64,000 bases of DNA from Eumeta japonica. Lineage: Eukaryota; Arthropoda; Insecta; Lepidoptera; Psychidae. The stretch covers positions 186,001 to 250,000 of the forward strand of contig BGZK01000091.1 of assembly GCA_005406025.1 (NCBI GenBank), read 5' to 3'. The notes beneath the pieces are model-generated. The model saw only the letters and a list, made by a program, of their open reading frames with translations, did no database searches and had not been told where the DNA came from. The translations under genes were made by a program, and so were the position numbers. Shown here in pieces: positions 60,591-64,000 of this stretch. Position 1 is the first letter of the stretch. Each line of letters opens with the position of its first letter.

Positions 60591-62319
60591 GGAATGATTA
60601 CATATGAATTAATAAAAGTATGTAGCTAGATTAATAAGAAATTTAATTCGATTTTACTAATAGCTATTGATGAGTAGTTTCTGACGACAAATTGCAGTAT
60701 CATCGACTAACTTTTAATCGTTAAAGAGTGCTGTGGCTTCTATCATCAGCTTAGGAGCATGAAATGATAACTATCAGACGCAAAAACTTGAATAAGTAAA
60801 CAAAAAATGATCGAAAATACGTACCTAAAATATTTGAGGGCATCCTTTATTTTCTCTGGTATTCCATCATCAAATTTTGACTTGGAAATCATCATGTGGT
60901 GATCCCGTATCTTAGTCCATGATATTTCGAGGTGGTCCCATAGTCGGGACTACGTCGAAAACAGACAAACACTTTCAAACAAAAAAAATTCTAAATCGGT
61001 CTACAATTGACCAAGTTATCGTTGAACATACATAAAAAACAAAAATACATATAGATGAACATAGGACCTCCTCCTTTTTTTGAAGAGGGTTGTATGCAGG
61101 TAGTAATCATATAAAGTTTGACGTAAACAAACAAATATCTAGTATTATCTGGAATATTCTGACCAATAAAAATACACAGATAATGTAAAAAATCATACCC
61201 ACGCCTTTCGAAATAAGCAAGCTTAGTTCTATTCTGGTACTTATTTGTTAGAATATTATTCTGCTGTTTTATTATTTTTGCTTACGAAAGTAGTTCATAA
61301 CAATATGATAAAAAATATATAGAGTGAATAAGAATAATAGACCTTAAAAACATCTAGTAATATGTACGATGTACAAGTGGAACGCACGTGTCGTGTTTTA
61401 TTTTTAACTTTCTTCTGAGAAAATAGAGAGCCTGACTTTCGGTAATTGGCTTCCCAACGGGTGTCGATGTTTTGCGGTACTTAACGCTTATTGTGATAAT
61501 TTTTAGAAGAATGTCCTTATGTGTGTACATGGTTATCTTTTTAATGAATGGATCGATTGAAATCGCGTTTGTAACATTCGTAAGGGTTTAACTGAACAAA
61601 TGTTTCCTAAAAATTTGATATCAATTGGCAAAGAAGATATTAAAATATTTTAAATCAGATTTTGGATTTTTTTTATTAATTCATAGTTGTATACTCTTCA
61701 GATCAATTCCAAAATCTAATCAGCTTTATTTTTAATCTTAGACCGAAGATTCTGTCGGCGTCGGATTTTATAACTCAAAATTGGTTCATTTGTTTGAGAG
61801 ATATCGTGAACGAAAAATTTTTGTGTTTTTCGATATAACTCTTAGATTTTATGACCGATCGTTTGGGCATTCCAATCGTTTTTCACATTTAAAAAAGCTG
61901 TATCGAATGAACAAGCGGTGTTCAAATCTGTCGATTCGATCGATAGATAGAAAGAATATTTTTCCAAGTGATCTGAGTTTTCTTGGTTGATTTATATTCA
62001 AAATCATTGTTGTTTTGTGCTCAAAAAATTACTTGGAATAGAGTAAGCTCTGTTCATTTTGCTCAAACAATATCTTTATCTGACTAATTAATACTTGAAA
62101 ATAAAGTTTTTTAGTATCAAATGATTTTGAAAGAAAATAATTACAATATAGGGGTTGAGAAGCTTAAAAGTGCCCAAATAATCTTTTTTGGGTTCGACAA
62201 TGCGCACGATAATGTTTTTTAATTAATTTAAAAATCTGCGAGTTGTTAAGTTGGAAATAATTGCGGGTTTGGCGAGTGTTGCGCGCGCGCGCCCTAGAAG
62301 ATTTCTGAAAAAAGATATA
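60591..62319. other. AT-rich non-coding gap
   Basis: No gene recognised. A 69-codon plus frame at 61781-61990 (Arg/Ser/Phe-rich) has no domain. A (GC)n run 'gcgcgcgcgcgcc' lies at 62281-62293. Confidence 0.45.
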
Positions 62320-62500
62320 TTTTAAAATCGGGAGTGAGACAGTGATCAAATTGAAAAACGAGATTGGGATAGAAATCAAGAGCGTGACATGGAATTGACA
62401 TTTAAGGCAAGATGAGGATTAAAAAAAGAGATCACTTGATACAAGATATGAAAAAAAGTAATTCTGCGTCCACGCGGACGGAACCGCGGTCAAAGCTAGT
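62320..62500 (+). repeat. dispersed repeat family F, copy F3
   Basis: It ends 'ctgcgtccacgcggacggaa' 'ccgcggtcaaagctagt', matching F2 and, more weakly, F1. The preceding part is a loosely periodic 'gag.t.gga.t' purine-rich stretch. The minus frame through it is an artefact of low stop content. Confidence 0.55.
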
Positions 62501-63287
62501 CTTATATGAAAATAGATTTCGATACATAACTGAAAATAAGGTACATAAATAGTCACCGACGGCACGGCAACTCGGAAGTCCATCGCCGACTCACGGCCAA
62601 TATCGGCGAGGGGTACGCCCGTATTCTGTCCCGTAATGACTTATTCAAACGGAACGCGCCCAGACAAAGAGCGGCCGCTGCCCTCTCTCAATGGACTCCG
62701 ATTTCGGACGGTGCCGAGAGCGAGCCGTCCCGCCAGGCGGCACGGGCTGGTCACGGCGATCGCATCCCTCCGTACTGTTCGAGATGAAAAGGGCGTGCCG
62801 ATAGAAATAAGTCGAGGGCTAATCGAGGCGCCGTACGCCGTCTCTCTAGGGTTGCTTAGGATCAAAAATGTTTTGAACAATAGAAGGCGTAACCTAGTAG
62901 CGGCCGCGGGGCATTTGTTCTGAATAAAATGAGATATGCGCAAAAGACCTTTCGAAACGAAATGCAATTTCTTGGATGGGAATTTAATCAAAATTTATTA
63001 TAAATTTAGAAATTTGATATATATGTAATGTCTCTACAATTTTCTGTATTACAAATAATTATTTACCTTATGTAAATTGATATGATCTGCTATAATAGAT
63101 CATACTCATCAGCATAATAACTACATGGAGACGCCACAATAGATGTATTGCCGTCATAAATATTCTTTTGCAAAATCTTAAATTTATACATTTGGTAATT
63201 TTTAAGCATGCTAAAGAATTAATGAATATTTTATGACAGAACATTTCAAGCAAGAACATTACAATTAAGAATGTAAGTTCATTTCTC
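62501..63287. other. stretch of balanced composition, then AT-rich
   Basis: 62560-62925 has GC-richer sequence and both strands open (95 and 116 codons; for example TAIASLRTVRDEKGVPIEIS on plus). No domain recognised. It might be an exon or repeat remnant. 62930-63287 is AT-rich. Confidence 0.3.
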
Positions 63288-63392
63288 GTTCTTCTTGAGG
63301 AAAAATTGCCTTCTGAACGAGTGGTGAAGTGTAACTTCATAAAATATGACGTATTTCAAGTGTTGTATAGTGACTTGTGGAATAAAGACATT
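63288..63392 (+). repeat. dispersed repeat family C, copy C2
   Basis: 'tcgttcttcttgaggaaaaa' 'ttgccttctgaacgagtggt' ... 'gacgtatttcaagtgttgta' and an 'ggaataaaga' tail match C1 at 31916-32026 in the same order and strand. Probable retroposed 3' end. Confidence 0.6.
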
Positions 63393-63704
63393 TCACATTT
63401 GAATCACTTCCTGCAGTCGGCTATTTTCATATCCAGAGCTGAGAGGCTCATAACTAGGTTCTCCTCTTTGGCTCGGTTAGGGGCGATTGAGGAGTAGTCG
63501 GGCTTTGCCGAAATCCGTTCTCACGAATACGGTGTCAACGTGTGGAATCATAAGCTTAAATTGCTCTTCGGGGTATGCTGCAGCATGTTCAATTTATGGT
63601 TTTAATTTGACTTAAATTAATAAAACTAATTAAACAATTTTTGTTCGAAAATACCGCACTTCACCGCTCGGCCACCGCCATTATTATGTACATTAACTAA
63701 AAAA

Positions 63705-63777
63705 AATAATAGAAAAAGCAATTAAAGACATCTCTTTAATTGCTTTTTCTATTATTTCATCTGTCATCACAGATGAA
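63705..63777. repeat. two adjacent perfect stem-loops
   Basis: First hairpin: 23-bp perfect arms (63705-63727 and 63734-63756, 'aataatagaaaaagcaatta' plus 'aag' and its complement) with a 6-nt loop 'acatct'. Second: 9-bp arms 'ttcatctgt' at 63756-63764 and its complement at 63769-63777 with a 4-nt loop. They share one base. Function unknown. Confidence 0.8.
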
Positions 63778-64000
63778 AAATAGCTTTAGATAGAATCCAG
63801 ATTTTAGATCAATTTCTATTATTTAAGTTATATCCTCTGTATGTATATGTTATTTTATTATTATAAGGTCAGATCTACTTCCCAAGGGTAGACAGAGACT
63901 ATTTTTGAACATAAAGTATATCGCGATTTAGTAAAAAATAATAAAGTGATTAATACAATATATTAATTCTATCAATATCCGAAATACGTTTGAATTCTTT

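Noticed and set aside
62164..62379. 71-codon basic minus frame
   Set aside because: Overlaps the purine-rich low-complexity part of repeat copy F3.

Overview
The window is 64 kb of AT-rich animal nuclear DNA, most likely from a moth or butterfly. The evidence is the mix of repeats: mariner relics of types common in Lepidoptera, a THAP-transposase/YqaJ two-gene DNA transposon, an RTE-like LINE fragment, a '(g)gggccgtcc(g/a)taaatta' MITE, the 'ggaaccctaaaa' dispersed repeat, and a MADF-BESS gene with insect-type domains. There are no operons, CRISPR arrays, rRNA genes or recognisable tRNA genes. The order-level call is inference from remembered repeat families, not from a search.

The region is gene-poor. 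I can defend only one intact protein-coding gene: a single-exon MADF-BESS transcription-factor-like gene at 47682-48422 (+). Every other recognisable coding sequence is a decayed transposon gene.

Layout: 1-4.3 kb is non-coding with two CpG-rich islands and one copy of repeat family A. 4.30-8.37 kb is a decayed two-gene transposon (probably ISL2EU type): a YqaJ-nuclease gene on + (4455-6094) faces a THAP/DDE transposase gene on - (8219-6126), and the 3' ends lie 31 bp apart. 8.4-18.9 kb is non-coding, with CpG-rich islands, a MITE, a CA/TA microsatellite and SINE-like scraps. 18.96-20.14 kb is a dead mariner (-). 22.7-24 kb holds a small MITE and a LINE reverse-transcriptase fragment (-). 24-41 kb is a long non-coding stretch with CpG-rich islands (28.6-28.9 kb is the largest), several dispersed repeats and a foldback element at 38.5 kb. 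41.3-50 kb is the richest part: two related family A elements in opposite orientation enclose a dead mariner of one type (-), a dead mariner of the 19-kb type (+) and the MADF-BESS gene. 50-64 kb is non-coding with a long 'ggaaccctaaaa' repeat, an 18-bp His-coding-like minisatellite inside a dispersed repeat, a large foldback at 59.4 kb and a pair of perfect stem-loops at 63.7 kb.

Two themes stand out. First, the dual-gene transposon can be read in detail: splice sites, zinc-finger residues, DDE residues and PD-(D/E)XK nuclease motifs are visible despite frameshifts. Second, about seventeen short CpG-rich islands recur every few kb in AT-rich DNA with no coding signal; they look like candidate conserved regulatory elements or promoters of unseen genes. 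No comparison could be run, so family names are from memory and boundaries are approximate.
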